From contig JARRNY010000024.1 of the NCBI GenBank assembly GCA_037384445.1, positions 1 to 64,000 on the forward strand: a DNA stretch of 64,000 nt. Direction: 5' to 3'. The DNA comes from Thiodiazotropha sp037384445 (GTDB lineage: Bacteria; Pseudomonadota; Gammaproteobacteria; Chromatiales; Chromatiaceae). Numbering within the stretch: position 1 is the first letter of the stretch; each line of letters begins with the position of its first letter. This document shows positions 17,771-27,392 of the stretch, piece by piece. The position numbers were made by a program, and so were the translations under genes. The notes under the pieces are model-generated. The model saw only the letters and a program-made list of their open reading frames with translations, was not told where the DNA came from and did no database searches.

Positions 17771-18627
17771 TGTCACTATTGAATTATTCATCCCCACTAA
17801 TTATGGGAATTCTGAATCTGACACCGGATAGTTTTTCCGATGGAGGGCGTTTCACCCATGACACGGCGGTGGCGCGGGGCTTGGAGATGGTGGCACAGGG
17901 CGCGGATATCATCGACATCGGAGGGGAGTCGACTCGTCCCGGATCGATGAGGGTCAGTGCCGATGAGCAGAACAGACGCGTGTTGAACGTAATTGAAGCA
18001 CTCAGGAGTCGTCTTCCGGCCGGGTTTCCCATCAGTATCGACACCACCTTGAGCGATGTGGCCGGACGAGCCATCGAGCGGGGGGCGAGTATGATCAACG
18101 ATATCTCGGCCGGCCGGGATGACCCGGAGATTCTCGCGCTGGCAGGGTCGAGTGGAGTCCCGCTGGTATTGATGCATATGCAGGGTAGCCCGGAAAACAT
18201 GCAACAGGCCCCTGCCTATGAAAATGTGGTCTCGCAAGTCAAGGCGTTTCTCGCGGAGAGGATCGATGCCGCGTTGTGCGCCGGCGTGAAGCGGGAAGCT
18301 CTGTTGATCGATCCGGGAATTGGCTTCGGCAAACGTAAAGCGCATAACCTGCAGCTATTGGCAGAGCTGCAACAGATCGGCGATCTGGGTTATCCCTTGC
18401 TTCTGGGCGTCAGCCGTAAAGGTTTCATGGGGTCGATATGTCAGGTGGACGAGCCTGAACAGTTGATGCCGGCAACTTGTGCCTGTACCGCTATGGGTAT
18501 CATGGCTGGTGTAAAAGTGTTCCGCGTGCACGATGTGTGGCAGAATCGTCAGGCAGCCGATGTGGTTTGGGCGGTGCAAAACCAAGGGTGGAGGAACAAA
18601 TATTGTGGATCAGCCGTTGAGAGCTGA
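17770..18627 (+). CDS. folP: Dihydropteroate synthase
   Basis: A 285-residue TIM-barrel enzyme with all the hallmark segments: GILNLTPDSFSDGG, DIGGESTRPG, SIDTT, INDISAG, MHMQG, DPGIGFGK and GVSRKGF. It condenses 6-hydroxymethyl-dihydropterin diphosphate with p-aminobenzoate. It is not beside ftsH, glmM or folC, where the housekeeping gammaproteobacterial copy usually lies. It could be a second copy or could serve pterin supply for the C1 island. It converges on the porin gene with a 10-base gap. Confidence 0.92.
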   Translation: MSLLNYSSPLIMGILNLTPDSFSDGGRFTHDTAVARGLEMVAQGADIIDIGGESTRPGSMRVSADEQNRRVLNVIEALRSRLPAGFPISIDTTLSDVAGRAIERGASMINDISAGRDDPEILALAGSSGVPLVLMHMQGSPENMQQAPAYENVVSQVKAFLAERIDAALCAGVKREALLIDPGIGFGKRKAHNLQLLAELQQIGDLGYPLLLGVSRKGFMGSICQVDEPEQLMPATCACTAMGIMAGVKVFRVHDVWQNRQAADVVWAVQNQGWRNKYCGSAVES

Positions 18628-18637
18628 CTGCAAGAGT

Positions 18638-19813
18638 TTAGAAGGACATGAATGCACCAATGTTAAAGCTGGTGGATTCATCGGTACCGGCTGTCAGTTC
18701 ACTCTCCAGGGAGGAGAATTCTGCCAGCAGCGTCAGGGACGGAGTCAGCGAGTGATAAGCACCCACGGTGATGCGGGTGTTCTCGACATCGACCAGTTCT
18801 GTGCTTTCGCTGTATGAGTAGTTAAGACCGAGTTTGGTCTTGTTGATCTTGTAAGTGCCCTGCAGCATGTAGCCACTAGACTCTTCCGGTTTGCCGGTTA
18901 TTGCATCGAAACCGGGCAGCACCAGACCGCCGAGAGCCAGTGTGCTCATGCCCTCGCCATCGAAGTAGGAACCCGCCAGACCGATATCGCCGATATCCAC
19001 CTTGCCGAACAGGTCGAAGCCACTGATCGACTCAGATGTGCCGGCATCGGTAACGATATCCTGATTCAGGAATGTGGCAGAAACGCTGCCTGGTGTGGAA
19101 CCGCTCCAGCTGTAGGCAACCTTGCCGTGGAAGCCAGGGGTACTGCCGCTTTTACCACCATTGCCATCCAGCGGCTGGAAGATGCCGATGGTTCCGGTCA
19201 AACCGTTCATCGACGGAGTCGTATAGTTGATCTGGGTAAGGCGATCGACATAGACATAGCCATAACCGAGACCGCCAAGTGTCGTATGTCCGGGTTCTGA
19301 AGGTGTGAATCCCGCGCCGATACCGACCAGCGACATATCGGCAATGATCGCGTCGAAACCGAACAGGCCAAAGTCACGACCAAACTTAAAACTGCCCATC
19401 TCATCATTGCCGAAGGTCAGGAAAACTTGACGGGCGTCGACGGTTGAAAATCCCAATGCTTCATTACTGCTTGTGCCGTAGTAGACGCCGATCGTCGCAC
19501 CGAGGTCATAACCATCCTGATTGGTAGCTGCGTTGAAAACCAGGGCAGCGGGAAGCAAGCCGTTCTGGATTGAGCCGACGTTATCCTTGTCCCCATTCTC
19601 ATCTTCCGTGCCGACACATTGCAAACTGGTTAAGGTGGTTCCTCCACTCTGCAGATCCCCATCGTCGCAGGTGGTATAGACATAGTGAGCGTTGACGTTC
19701 CCTGACAGACTAAGCTTCCAGTCGCCAGAATCCCAGGATGCTGCATGGGTAGTGAACGAAAGTGCCGTGAGAGTCGCACAGGACATTGCTAGGAATAATT
19801 TATTTTTTGACAC
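18638..19813 (-). CDS. Outer-membrane porin
   Basis: About 391 residues from GTG 19813, which has a GAAGG ribosome site and gives a classic signal peptide (KNKLFLAMSCATLTALSFTTHA). The mature protein alternates hydrophobic and polar residues, is rich in Gly, Tyr and Ser, contains a cysteine pair in an early loop (CDDGD, LQCVG), and ends in phenylalanine (FMSF), the beta-barrel assembly signal. It resembles general Gram-negative trimeric porins. It lies downstream of the formate dehydrogenase genes on the same strand, which might suggest uptake of a small anion, but this is a guess. Confidence 0.85.
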   Translation of the reverse strand: MSKNKLFLAMSCATLTALSFTTHAASWDSGDWKLSLSGNVNAHYVYTTCDDGDLQSGGTTLTSLQCVGTEDENGDKDNVGSIQNGLLPAALVFNAATNQDGYDLGATIGVYYGTSSNEALGFSTVDARQVFLTFGNDEMGSFKFGRDFGLFGFDAIIADMSLVGIGAGFTPSEPGHTTLGGLGYGYVYVDRLTQINYTTPSMNGLTGTIGIFQPLDGNGGKSGSTPGFHGKVAYSWSGSTPGSVSATFLNQDIVTDAGTSESISGFDLFGKVDIGDIGLAGSYFDGEGMSTLALGGLVLPGFDAITGKPEESSGYMLQGTYKINKTKLGLNYSYSESTELVDVENTRITVGAYHSLTPSLTLLAEFSSLESELTAGTDESTSFNIGAFMSF

Positions 19814-20071
19814 GTTACCTTCTCCCGATGTTGGTGGTATAGAACGACACAGCTGTGTGAAATAACTGTGTGTCGTTTCATCGGTAGGCAGAATGCGGGC
19901 CAAGTTACAGAAAAAATTCATAACATACGGAAATACAAATATATATTTTTGCTTATTCATTCGCTCAGATGCGCTGCGCTTACTCTGCGCGATACTTAAT
20001 TCGGTCAACTGTTACAGAAATGTCACACCTACTGCACGGTGTCTGATTCATCTCTACGTGTCTCATGATGA

Positions 20072-22825
20072 CTATGCCGGCTCCTGGCCGGGTGCAAGCC
20101 GAATCGCACAAAACTTGAACTCTGGAATTTTTGCCGCCGGATCGAGCGCCTCATTGGTCAACAGGTTGGCTGCCGCTTCGTGATAGCAGAAGGGAAGAAA
20201 GACCTGGCCGGGCCGCATGCCCTCGTCGGCACGCGCATAGGCGGTCACGGTTCCACGTCTTGATTGCAGTTGTATCGGGCTGCCTGGTTGAACGGCAATG
20301 CGGGCCAGTTCATCCGGATGCAGACTGGCAACAGGCACCGGTTCGATCTTATCCAGCATGCTCGCTCGCCGGGTCATGGCGCCGGTGTGCCAGTGCTCCA
20401 GTTGACGGCCGGTTATCAGGATCCAGGGGTACTCTTGATCGGGCAACTCATCGGCGTTGATGAAGGGAGCCGGGGTGAATTTCGCCATGCCTGATGGCGT
20501 TGGGAAGCTGTCGGTGAAGATCACCGGTTGTCCCGGATCATCGTCGTTCTCACAGGGATAGGTGACGGCGCCGGCCTGTTCCAGTCGCTGCCAGGAGATA
20601 CCGGCAATGCTCGGCATCGCCTGACGCATCTCCTCGAAGACTTGACTGGGATGGCTGTAGTGCCAGTCGAGCCCCAGTCGACGCGCTATCTCCTGGATAA
20701 TCTCCAGATCCTGGCGAGCCTGTCCGGGGGGATCTATCGCCTGACGCCCCAGTTGTACCCGACGATCGGTGTTGGTGAAGGTGCCATTCTTTTCGGCGAA
20801 GGCGGAGGCGGGCAGTATGACATCTGCGTACCAGGCGGTTTCGGTCATGAAGATATCCTGCACCACCAGGTGTTGCAGACTGGATAGGGCCTTACGCGCA
20901 TGGTTCAGATTGGGATCGGACATGGCCGGGTTCTCGCCCATGATGTACATGCCGCGGATTGCACCCTCGGTAATGGCATGCATGATCTCGACCACGGTGA
21001 GGCCCGGATTCGGATCGAGCTCGGTGCCCCACAACGCTTCGAACTTGTGGCGGATCTCGGGATTATCGACCCGCTGGTAGTCGGGGAAGACCATCGGGAT
21101 CAGCCCCACATCGGAGGCGCCCTGAACATTGTTCTGTCCGCGCAGGGGATGTAGACCGGTGCCGGGCCTGCCGATCTGGCCTGTCATCAGGGCCAGCGAG
21201 ATCAGCGCGCGGGCGTTGTCGGTGCCGTGCACATGCTGGGAGACTCCCATGCCCCATAAAATGATCGAACCCTTCGAGGCGGCATAGAGACGGGCCACCT
21301 CACGGATGGTATCGGCATCGATACCACAGATGTGCTCCATGGCCTCCGGAGTGAAGGCGCGCAGATGCTTCTCCAGCGCTGCATAGCCGCTGGTGCGATT
21401 CTCCACAAACGAATGATCCACCAGCCCCTGTTCGATCACCGACTGCATGATGGCGTTGAGCAGGGCTACGTCAGTATCGGGCTTGAACTGCAGGAAGTGG
21501 GTGGCATGCTCGGCGATGGTGGTACGACGGGGGTCCATCACGATCAGAGTTTTTCCCGCTTTGACCTCGTTCTTGATAAAGGTGGCGGCTACCGGATGGT
21601 TTTCCGTGGTGTTGGAGCCGATGATCAGAATGACTTCCGCCTGCTCCACATCCGCCACCGGATTGGAAACAGCGCCGGAACCAATCATCTCCAGCAGAGC
21701 CACCACGGAGGAGGCATGGCAGAGACGGGTACAGTGATCCACATTGTTGGTGCCGAAACCGGTGCGCACCAGCTTCTGGAACAGATAGGCCTCTTCGTTG
21801 GAGCCCTTGGCGGAGCCGAACCCGGCTAACGCACTGGGCCCTGCCTCATCGAGCAACTTACGCAGGCCGTTGGCGGCGAACTCCAACGCCTCCTCCCAAC
21901 TGGCTTCGCGAAAGCCGGCAAAAGGGTTGTCATGGTCGAGTGCCAGTTCGGCCTGTTTCGGCGCATCCTGTCGACGAATCAACGGTACCGTCAGGCGATG
22001 CTTATGGTGAACATAGTCGAAGCCGTAACGCCCCTTGACGCAGAGGCGGCTGTTGTTGGCCGGCCCGTCCAGACCTGTGACATAGCGTATCTTGTTGTCG
22101 CTGACATGGTAGGTGAGTTGGCAACCCACACCACAGAAGGGACAGACCGAATTGACCTGTTTCTCGGTCCGCTCAAGGCCCAGCCCATTGGCCGGCATCA
22201 GTGCCCCGGTGGGACAAGCCTGTACGCACTCACCGCAGGCGACACAGCTGCTCACGCCGAGAGAGTCGCCGATATCGAAGACGATGCTGGAGGCGGCGCC
22301 TCGCTTGGCATAACCGATCACATTGTTGACCTGCTCTTCGCGGCAGGCGCGCAGGCAACGGGTGCATTGGATGCAGGCGTCGAGATTGACCGCAATGGCG
22401 GGGTGGGAGTCATCCGCTGGCGGTTGTGTGCGACCTGGAAAGCGGGGTTTGCCCACGGCCAACTTGCTTGACCACTGATCGAGCTCGTTGTGGTGGGTGT
22501 AGCTAGTCTCGGCCATGTCGGACTGGAGCAGTTCCAGCACCATGCGCTGCGATTTGCGGGCACGCTCGCCCTGACTGCTGACCACCATGCCTTCGCTCGG
22601 TGTGCGGCAGCAAGAGGCGGCCAGCGCCCGTTCGCCCTCGATCTCCACCACACAGGCGCGGCAGTTGCCGTCGGCACGCAACCCCTGCTTGTAGCAGAGG
22701 TGGGGAATCTCTATGCCGGAACGTTGGGCTGCTTGCAGCAGCGTCTCGCCGGGCAGTGCACTGAGTGGCTTGCCGTCCAGCGTGAAGTTGACGATAGCGG
22801 GGGCAGACACAGGATTACTCGCCAT
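20072..22825 (-). CDS. fdhA: NAD-dependent formate dehydrogenase, alpha (catalytic) subunit
   Basis: A 917-residue molybdopterin (Mo or W) subunit that oxidises formate to CO2. In order: an N-terminal [2Fe-2S] ferredoxin domain (CYKQGLRADGNCRAC), a His/Cys iron-sulfur segment, two [4Fe-4S] clusters (CIQCTRCLRAC, CVACGECVQACPTGA), the cytosolic formate dehydrogenase-type cluster CPFCGVGCQL, and the bis-MGD domain. The active-site residue is cysteine (HCTRLCHAS), not selenocysteine. It overlaps the beta subunit by 11 bases. The two-gene layout matches the Methylobacterium Fdh1 type. It is the terminal step of C1 oxidation here. Confidence 0.94.
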   Translation of the reverse strand: MASNPVSAPAIVNFTLDGKPLSALPGETLLQAAQRSGIEIPHLCYKQGLRADGNCRACVVEIEGERALAASCCRTPSEGMVVSSQGERARKSQRMVLELLQSDMAETSYTHHNELDQWSSKLAVGKPRFPGRTQPPADDSHPAIAVNLDACIQCTRCLRACREEQVNNVIGYAKRGAASSIVFDIGDSLGVSSCVACGECVQACPTGALMPANGLGLERTEKQVNSVCPFCGVGCQLTYHVSDNKIRYVTGLDGPANNSRLCVKGRYGFDYVHHKHRLTVPLIRRQDAPKQAELALDHDNPFAGFREASWEEALEFAANGLRKLLDEAGPSALAGFGSAKGSNEEAYLFQKLVRTGFGTNNVDHCTRLCHASSVVALLEMIGSGAVSNPVADVEQAEVILIIGSNTTENHPVAATFIKNEVKAGKTLIVMDPRRTTIAEHATHFLQFKPDTDVALLNAIMQSVIEQGLVDHSFVENRTSGYAALEKHLRAFTPEAMEHICGIDADTIREVARLYAASKGSIILWGMGVSQHVHGTDNARALISLALMTGQIGRPGTGLHPLRGQNNVQGASDVGLIPMVFPDYQRVDNPEIRHKFEALWGTELDPNPGLTVVEIMHAITEGAIRGMYIMGENPAMSDPNLNHARKALSSLQHLVVQDIFMTETAWYADVILPASAFAEKNGTFTNTDRRVQLGRQAIDPPGQARQDLEIIQEIARRLGLDWHYSHPSQVFEEMRQAMPSIAGISWQRLEQAGAVTYPCENDDDPGQPVIFTDSFPTPSGMAKFTPAPFINADELPDQEYPWILITGRQLEHWHTGAMTRRASMLDKIEPVPVASLHPDELARIAVQPGSPIQLQSRRGTVTAYARADEGMRPGQVFLPFCYHEAAANLLTNEALDPAAKIPEFKFCAIRLAPGQEPA

Positions 22826-24464
22826 GTTCCAGCTCCTGGGGAAAATATTTAAGTATGCTCAGCATCGGGTTGGGCGCCGCCTGACCGAGACCGCAGATGG
22901 AGGCGTCCATCATCACGCTGGAGAGCTCCTGCATCAGTGCCTGATCCCAGTGCTCCTGTTCCATCAGTGCGACTGCCTTTTCGCTACCCACCCGACAGGG
23001 TGTGCATTGGCCGCAGGATTCATGGGCGAAGAAGCGCATGGCGTTGATCGCTGCATCGCGGGCGCTGTCGTGCTGAGAGAGGACGATGATGGCGGCTGAG
23101 CCGATAAAGCAGCCATAGGGTCCACCGGGAAAGTAGCCGTAGAGCTCGTGCCCTTCAGGCATACCGCCGCAATATTCATCGATCAGCTGGCGCAGGGTGA
23201 TACCGGCGGGAGCCAGGTGCACACCGGGCTTGTTGACCCGGCCACTGACTGAAAAGCTACGCAGCCCGTGACGGCCGTTTCGCCCGTGTTCGCTGAACCA
23301 GGCAGCACCCCGTTGCAACAGTTCGCGCACCCAGTAGAGGGTCTCCATGTTGTGCTCCAGGGTGGGTCGTCCGAACAGACCGACCTGAGCAACATAGGGA
23401 GGGCGCTGGCGCGGCATGCCGCGTTTGCCCTCGATCGATTCGATCATCGCTGACTCTTCACCGCAGATATAGGCCCCGGCCCCGCGGCGCAGATGGATCG
23501 GTGGCAGGGGGCAGGGTGGTGCTGCCTGCAGGGCTGCGATCTCCCGTTCCAGCATGCAGCGGATGGCAGCGTACTCGTCACGCAGATAGATATAAATCTC
23601 ACTGATGCCGACTACCCGGGCAGCGATCAGCGCCCCCTCAAGAAAGCGGTGGGGATCGCGTTCCAGATAGTAGCGATCTTTGAAGGTGCCGGGCTCGCCT
23701 TCATCGATATTCACCGCCAGCAGACGTGGGCCAGGCTGATCCCGCAGAATGCGCCATTTACGTCCGGCAGGAAATCCGGCTCCACCCAGTCCACGCAGAT
23801 TGGAATCCTCCAGGTTTTGCAGGACCTGCTCAATCGACATCGTTGAGGTGGCATTGGTTTCGGCATCGGCGCCGTCGTGTTCGATCTGTTGCAGCAGGGA
23901 ATAACCGCCCTCTGCAAGGTAGGCATCATAGTCTTTGTAGTCGATGCTCTCGGGTCCGGTCACCTTCGCGTCGATAAGCGCGCGGACCTTGTTTTGATCG
24001 GCCTGTGCAATCGGCCGTTGGCCCACCACAGCTACTGGGGCGTCCGCACAGCGACCGACACAGGGCACCCGTTGCACTCGGATTCCTTCGCCCAGTGCGG
24101 CCTGCAGCTCGTTGATCAGCGATTCGGCCCCGGCCAGCTCGCAGGCGATGGAGTCGCAGACACGTACAGTCAGTGGGGGCGGTGGGGTCTGGCCCTGTTT
24201 AACCACATCGAAATGGTGGTAGAAACTGGCCACCTCGTAGACCTCGGCACTGGAGAGATTAAGCTCTCGCGCAAGGGCGGTTATATGGTCGACTGAAAGC
24301 GAACCGAAACGATCCTGAATTCGATGCAGCATCTCGATCAGCAGATCGGCACGACGCGGACTCTCGCCCAGCAATATCCTGACTTCGGCCAGTGCTTTTG
24401 CATCGATGATGCGGCCTTTTTTGCGCCCGCGCCGTCGTTTATTTTGTTTGGTTACCGGTGACAA
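22815..24464 (-). CDS. fdhB: NAD-dependent formate dehydrogenase, beta (diaphorase) subunit, NuoE-NuoF fusion
   Basis: A 549-residue protein. The N-terminal NuoE-like domain has a [2Fe-2S] cysteine set (CDSIACE and CVGRCADAP). The NuoF-like part has the NADH-binding GGAGFPAGRKW and FMN-binding regions (GAGAYICGEESA) and the C-terminal [4Fe-4S] motif (CGQCTPCRVG). It passes electrons from the alpha subunit to NAD+. The gamma and beta subunits that are separate in FdsGBA systems are fused here. No fdhD-like or fdsD-like gene is adjacent. A sigma-54-like promoter sits about 55 bases upstream. Confidence 0.93.
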   Translation of the reverse strand: MSPVTKQNKRRRGRKKGRIIDAKALAEVRILLGESPRRADLLIEMLHRIQDRFGSLSVDHITALARELNLSSAEVYEVASFYHHFDVVKQGQTPPPPLTVRVCDSIACELAGAESLINELQAALGEGIRVQRVPCVGRCADAPVAVVGQRPIAQADQNKVRALIDAKVTGPESIDYKDYDAYLAEGGYSLLQQIEHDGADAETNATSTMSIEQVLQNLEDSNLRGLGGAGFPAGRKWRILRDQPGPRLLAVNIDEGEPGTFKDRYYLERDPHRFLEGALIAARVVGISEIYIYLRDEYAAIRCMLEREIAALQAAPPCPLPPIHLRRGAGAYICGEESAMIESIEGKRGMPRQRPPYVAQVGLFGRPTLEHNMETLYWVRELLQRGAAWFSEHGRNGRHGLRSFSVSGRVNKPGVHLAPAGITLRQLIDEYCGGMPEGHELYGYFPGGPYGCFIGSAAIIVLSQHDSARDAAINAMRFFAHESCGQCTPCRVGSEKAVALMEQEHWDQALMQELSSVMMDASICGLGQAAPNPMLSILKYFPQELEHGE

Positions 24465-24518
24465 GGTCCTAGCCCTAACGATGAGTGTTTAATTTTTATG
24501 CGAATAACGGTTGAACAG

Positions 24519-24533
24519 GCAAATCATGTGCCA
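24519..24533 (-). promoter_or_regulatory. Sigma-54-like promoter for the formate dehydrogenase genes
   Basis: On the minus strand this reads TGGCAC-ATGAT-TTGC, an exact match to the -24/-12 consensus with GG-N10-GC spacing. Transcription would start about 12 bases further on, some 45 bases before fdhB. Confidence 0.75.
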
Positions 24534-24544
24534 CCGCTTTCGGC

Positions 24545-24558
24545 TAGCCCGAATGTTT
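24545..24558 (+). repeat. Fragment of the dispersed inverted-repeat element
   Basis: TAGCCCGAATGTTT is identical to the start of the left arm of repeat copy A (29516-29529). It lies immediately upstream of the formate dehydrogenase promoter. Only this short piece is present. Confidence 0.35.
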
Positions 24559-24679
24559 TGAAATTTTCGTCTGCGAAGCAACGGTTTCAGTAGCTGACGC
24601 GATGCAGACTCAAGAGGGTGGTGAGTGTAAAGCCAGGCAGTGCTCCACTTTTCTGGCACATTGAGCAGCGTCTGTCTCT

Positions 24680-25465
24680 TCAGCAAGACATTGAAGCCAC
24701 CGCAGACGGATCGGTGGAAAAACCCGGTTGTTGATAGATGTTTGCAAAGTGTTGCTGCAACTCGCGGTAGCGGCTATCCACCGCTTTTTCATCGAAGCGT
24801 TGATGACGCTCTATCTCAACATGCGATTCACCGATGATTCTGGCCGGCGAAGTGGAGAGAAAGAGGATACGATCAGCCAGCATGGTCGCCTCACGCAGAT
24901 CATGTGTGACGAAGATGACGGTGGTGCGTCGTACGCTCAGAATCTTCAGCAGTAGTTCCCGCAGCTGAAAGGCGCTTGGTCCATCGAGGGAGACGAAGGG
25001 TTCGTCCATGATCAGCAGTGATGGCTCGACCACAAAGGCGCGGGCCAGGGCTGCGCGGCGCTGCATGCCGACCGAGAGCTGGGATGGATGGTACTGACTG
25101 AACTGCAGCAGACCGGTTGCCTCCAGCAGCGCATCGATCTCCTCGTGCTTGGCGGCAGGGTCTTTCAGTACCAGGGCGATATTGTCCCAAAGGTTGAGCC
25201 AGGGCAGCAGTCTGGGATTCTGAAACACATAGCCCAGTTTGACGGGATTTCCTGCCGCCTCGTCAGTCCAGGTGATCTGACCATCGAAATGTTTGTCCAG
25301 GCCGGCAACGATATGCAGTAGCGTGCTTTTACCGCAACCGGAGGGACCAACCAACGCCAGAAACTCTCCGGCCTGAATGTTGATGTGGATGTCATCCAGC
25401 ACCAGACGCTCTGCATGGGTGGAGGTCTGAGGAAAACTTTTTCTGCGAATTGCGATGTCTAACAT
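24680..25465 (-). CDS. NitT/TauT-type ABC transporter ATPase
   Basis: About 261 residues from ATG 25465, four bases after the permease stop. Walker A is GPSGCGKST, the signature region reads LSVGMQRRAALARAF, Walker B is LLIMDEPF, and the switch histidine is in VTHDLREA. This subfamily energises uptake of nitrate, sulfonates, taurine, cyanate and similar small compounds. It is the last gene of an SBP-permease-ATPase operon. Confidence 0.88.
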   Translation of the reverse strand: MLDIAIRRKSFPQTSTHAERLVLDDIHINIQAGEFLALVGPSGCGKSTLLHIVAGLDKHFDGQITWTDEAAGNPVKLGYVFQNPRLLPWLNLWDNIALVLKDPAAKHEEIDALLEATGLLQFSQYHPSQLSVGMQRRAALARAFVVEPSLLIMDEPFVSLDGPSAFQLRELLLKILSVRRTTVIFVTHDLREATMLADRILFLSTSPARIIGESHVEIERHQRFDEKAVDSRYRELQQHFANIYQQPGFSTDPSAVASMSC

Positions 25466-25469
25466 ATGA

Positions 25470-26204
25470 TTATCTGCGCCAGCGGTTGATTCTTCGTTCA
25501 GCAGGCTGCAGAAAGCCGAATTCAATCAGCAACATGATGAGTATGAACGAGAGGCTGTAGGCCAGGATGCCGGTAACATCGAAGAGTTGGAAATAGAGAT
25601 GCAGCTGAAAGCCGACACCGTCACTGCGTCCCAGCAGCTCCACCACCAGAACGATTTTCCAAATCAGTGATAATCCGGAACGCGCGGCCACGGTGAAATA
25701 GGGCAGTAACTGGGGCAGGGTGATATAGAGCAGGGTTTTACGGCGTCCCAGGTTGAAGCTCTGCGCCATCTCCTCATAGCCCCTGTCGAGGGTTCGTGCG
25801 CCTTCGCGCAGTGTCACAACCACGTTGGGGATCTTGTTGACAGCAATCGCGAAGATAGCAGTCAGCTCTGCCAGTCCGAACCAGACGTAGGAGAGAATAA
25901 TGATCACCAGAGCCGGGATGTTGAGAAAGAAGATCAGCCATGGATCGAGTAGCTGATCGACGTTCGACGATCTGCCCATGAGGATACCGATGACGCTACC
26001 CAGCAGCATGGCAATGAAAAAGGAGATCACAACGCGCAGCAGGGTGGCGCTCAGGTGATGCCACAGTTGTCCGCTTTTCGCCTCCTGCCAGATCATCTGC
26101 GCGACCGCATTGGGTGTCGGCAACAGACTGTTGTGCCACCACAGAGCGGCGGTATACCAGAGAGCAACCAGTAACAGGATGGATAAGAGCCGTCGAATAT
26201 TCAC
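25470..26204 (-). CDS. NitT/TauT-type ABC transporter permease
   Basis: A 244-residue protein with about six membrane segments and the family EAA-like loop (EGARTLDRGYEEMAQSFNLGRRKTL). It is encoded between the binding protein and the ATPase with short gaps. The substrate cannot be read from the permease. Confidence 0.87.
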   Translation of the reverse strand: MNIRRLLSILLLVALWYTAALWWHNSLLPTPNAVAQMIWQEAKSGQLWHHLSATLLRVVISFFIAMLLGSVIGILMGRSSNVDQLLDPWLIFFLNIPALVIIILSYVWFGLAELTAIFAIAVNKIPNVVVTLREGARTLDRGYEEMAQSFNLGRRKTLLYITLPQLLPYFTVAARSGLSLIWKIVLVVELLGRSDGVGFQLHLYFQLFDVTGILAYSLSFILIMLLIEFGFLQPAERRINRWRR

Positions 26205-26225
26205 TGCAAATCAGGATGCTTGAAT

Positions 26226-27242
26226 TCAATAACTGACGGCAGGCCAGAAAGTCCCTGCGGAGAGCCGGGTGGTCTCACCCATCAGCTTTTTTCCGCCCAG
26301 CTGGTAGAGAATGTCGAACAGTTTTTCTGCATCCTGCTGTTCAGAGGGTCCCCAATGCTGCGGGATACCGGAACGAAACCCGTCGCGCAGGGCGATAAAC
26401 GTCGCATCGTCTTTTGCCTTCATCAACGGGCGCAGTCGCAGCCACTCCTCGTCAGAGTTCTGCATGATCGCTTTGGCCTTGGCGGTGGCGCGCATAAAAC
26501 CCAATGCGGTATCCCGGTTGTCTGCTGCCCAGGCTTCGTCGAAGACATAACCGACAAAGGGGACACTGCTCTGAATACCCAGGGATTCGGATACCTCCTG
26601 AACCCTGATCATTGTGCGCATACCCAGCGCTTGTAAGCGCGCAACGTAGGGCCAGAAATTCAGTACCGCATCGATGCGCCCCTGCTTCATCTGCTGATTC
26701 AGTAGCGGGGGGGCAGCAAAGACCGGCGTCACCGCTTGCTTGAGGTCCATATCGTAATCCTGCAATGCCAGGGCTTGCAGCAGCAGCCAGCTCTTGTCGA
26801 CGGGGCCACCGGCGATACCAAGCCGCTTGCCTTTCAGGTCAGGCAGGGATTTGATATCGGAATCTTTCGCTACCACGACGGCGCCAAGGGCGGTGGAGTA
26901 GGGTACAAAGGTGAAAGCCTTACCCGCATTTCGCTGACGCGAAACCCATATCCAGTCACTGATGGCGATATTCGCGGCACCCGCCTGCAGTGCCACCATT
27001 GTCGCCTGCTTGCCTGCCAGCTTGACCACATCAAGCTCGAAGCCCTGTTCCCGATCGAGGCCGTGGCGCTTCATCACATCCAGTTCCCAGCTGCCGGTGC
27101 CAAACTCCAAAGCGGCGACTCGAACCACATTGGCCGCAAATATGCATGTCGAAAAGAAGAGAAGCGTGAGGAGAAGGAGATAGCTTCGCGCCGAGGGGCA
27201 TCCTGAAGTCGGCATTAAGGTGCCGCTGGGGTGGCGTTGCAT
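26226..27242 (-). CDS. NitT/TauT-type ABC transporter substrate-binding protein
   Basis: A 338-residue protein whose signal peptide (SYLLLLTLLFFSTCIFA) is preceded by a long polar leader; an internal ATG at 27215 could be the true start. The mature part has the periplasmic binding fold of the NMT1/TauA type (LEFGTGSWELDVM, QAGAANIAISDWIWVSRQR, LKGKRLGIAGGPVDKSW). It is divergent from the quinoprotein metallo-hydrolase gene and preceded by a sigma-54-like element, so its ligand may be part of C1 metabolism; the ligand itself is unknown. Confidence 0.83.
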   Translation of the reverse strand: MQRHPSGTLMPTSGCPSARSYLLLLTLLFFSTCIFAANVVRVAALEFGTGSWELDVMKRHGLDREQGFELDVVKLAGKQATMVALQAGAANIAISDWIWVSRQRNAGKAFTFVPYSTALGAVVVAKDSDIKSLPDLKGKRLGIAGGPVDKSWLLLQALALQDYDMDLKQAVTPVFAAPPLLNQQMKQGRIDAVLNFWPYVARLQALGMRTMIRVQEVSESLGIQSSVPFVGYVFDEAWAADNRDTALGFMRATAKAKAIMQNSDEEWLRLRPLMKAKDDATFIALRDGFRSGIPQHWGPSEQQDAEKLFDILYQLGGKKLMGETTRLSAGTFWPAVSY

Positions 27243-27341
27243 TTTTTCTCCTCCAACTCGCAGATCATATTTATAGTCGTTATGTGTCGCTGGACGTCAG
27301 TTGCGCCGAAAGAGGTGGCGCTATGTCCATCCACAGCATTC

Positions 27342-27356
27342 GCAATATATATGCCA
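27342..27356 (-). promoter_or_regulatory. Sigma-54-like promoter for the NitT/TauT-type operon
   Basis: Minus strand reads TGGCAT-ATATA-TTGC: one departure from TGGCAC, exact TTGC, GG-N10-GC spacing. It lies about 100 bases before the binding-protein gene, in the divergent spacer. Confidence 0.6.
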
Positions 27357-27392
27357 ATGAGTTAAAGGCAACAAAAAGGTTCAAAGACTTCG

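Noticed and set aside
27285..27304. CTGGAC...TTGC element on the plus strand before the metallo-hydrolase gene
   Set aside because: GG to GC spacing is nine, not ten, so it does not fit a sigma-54 promoter.
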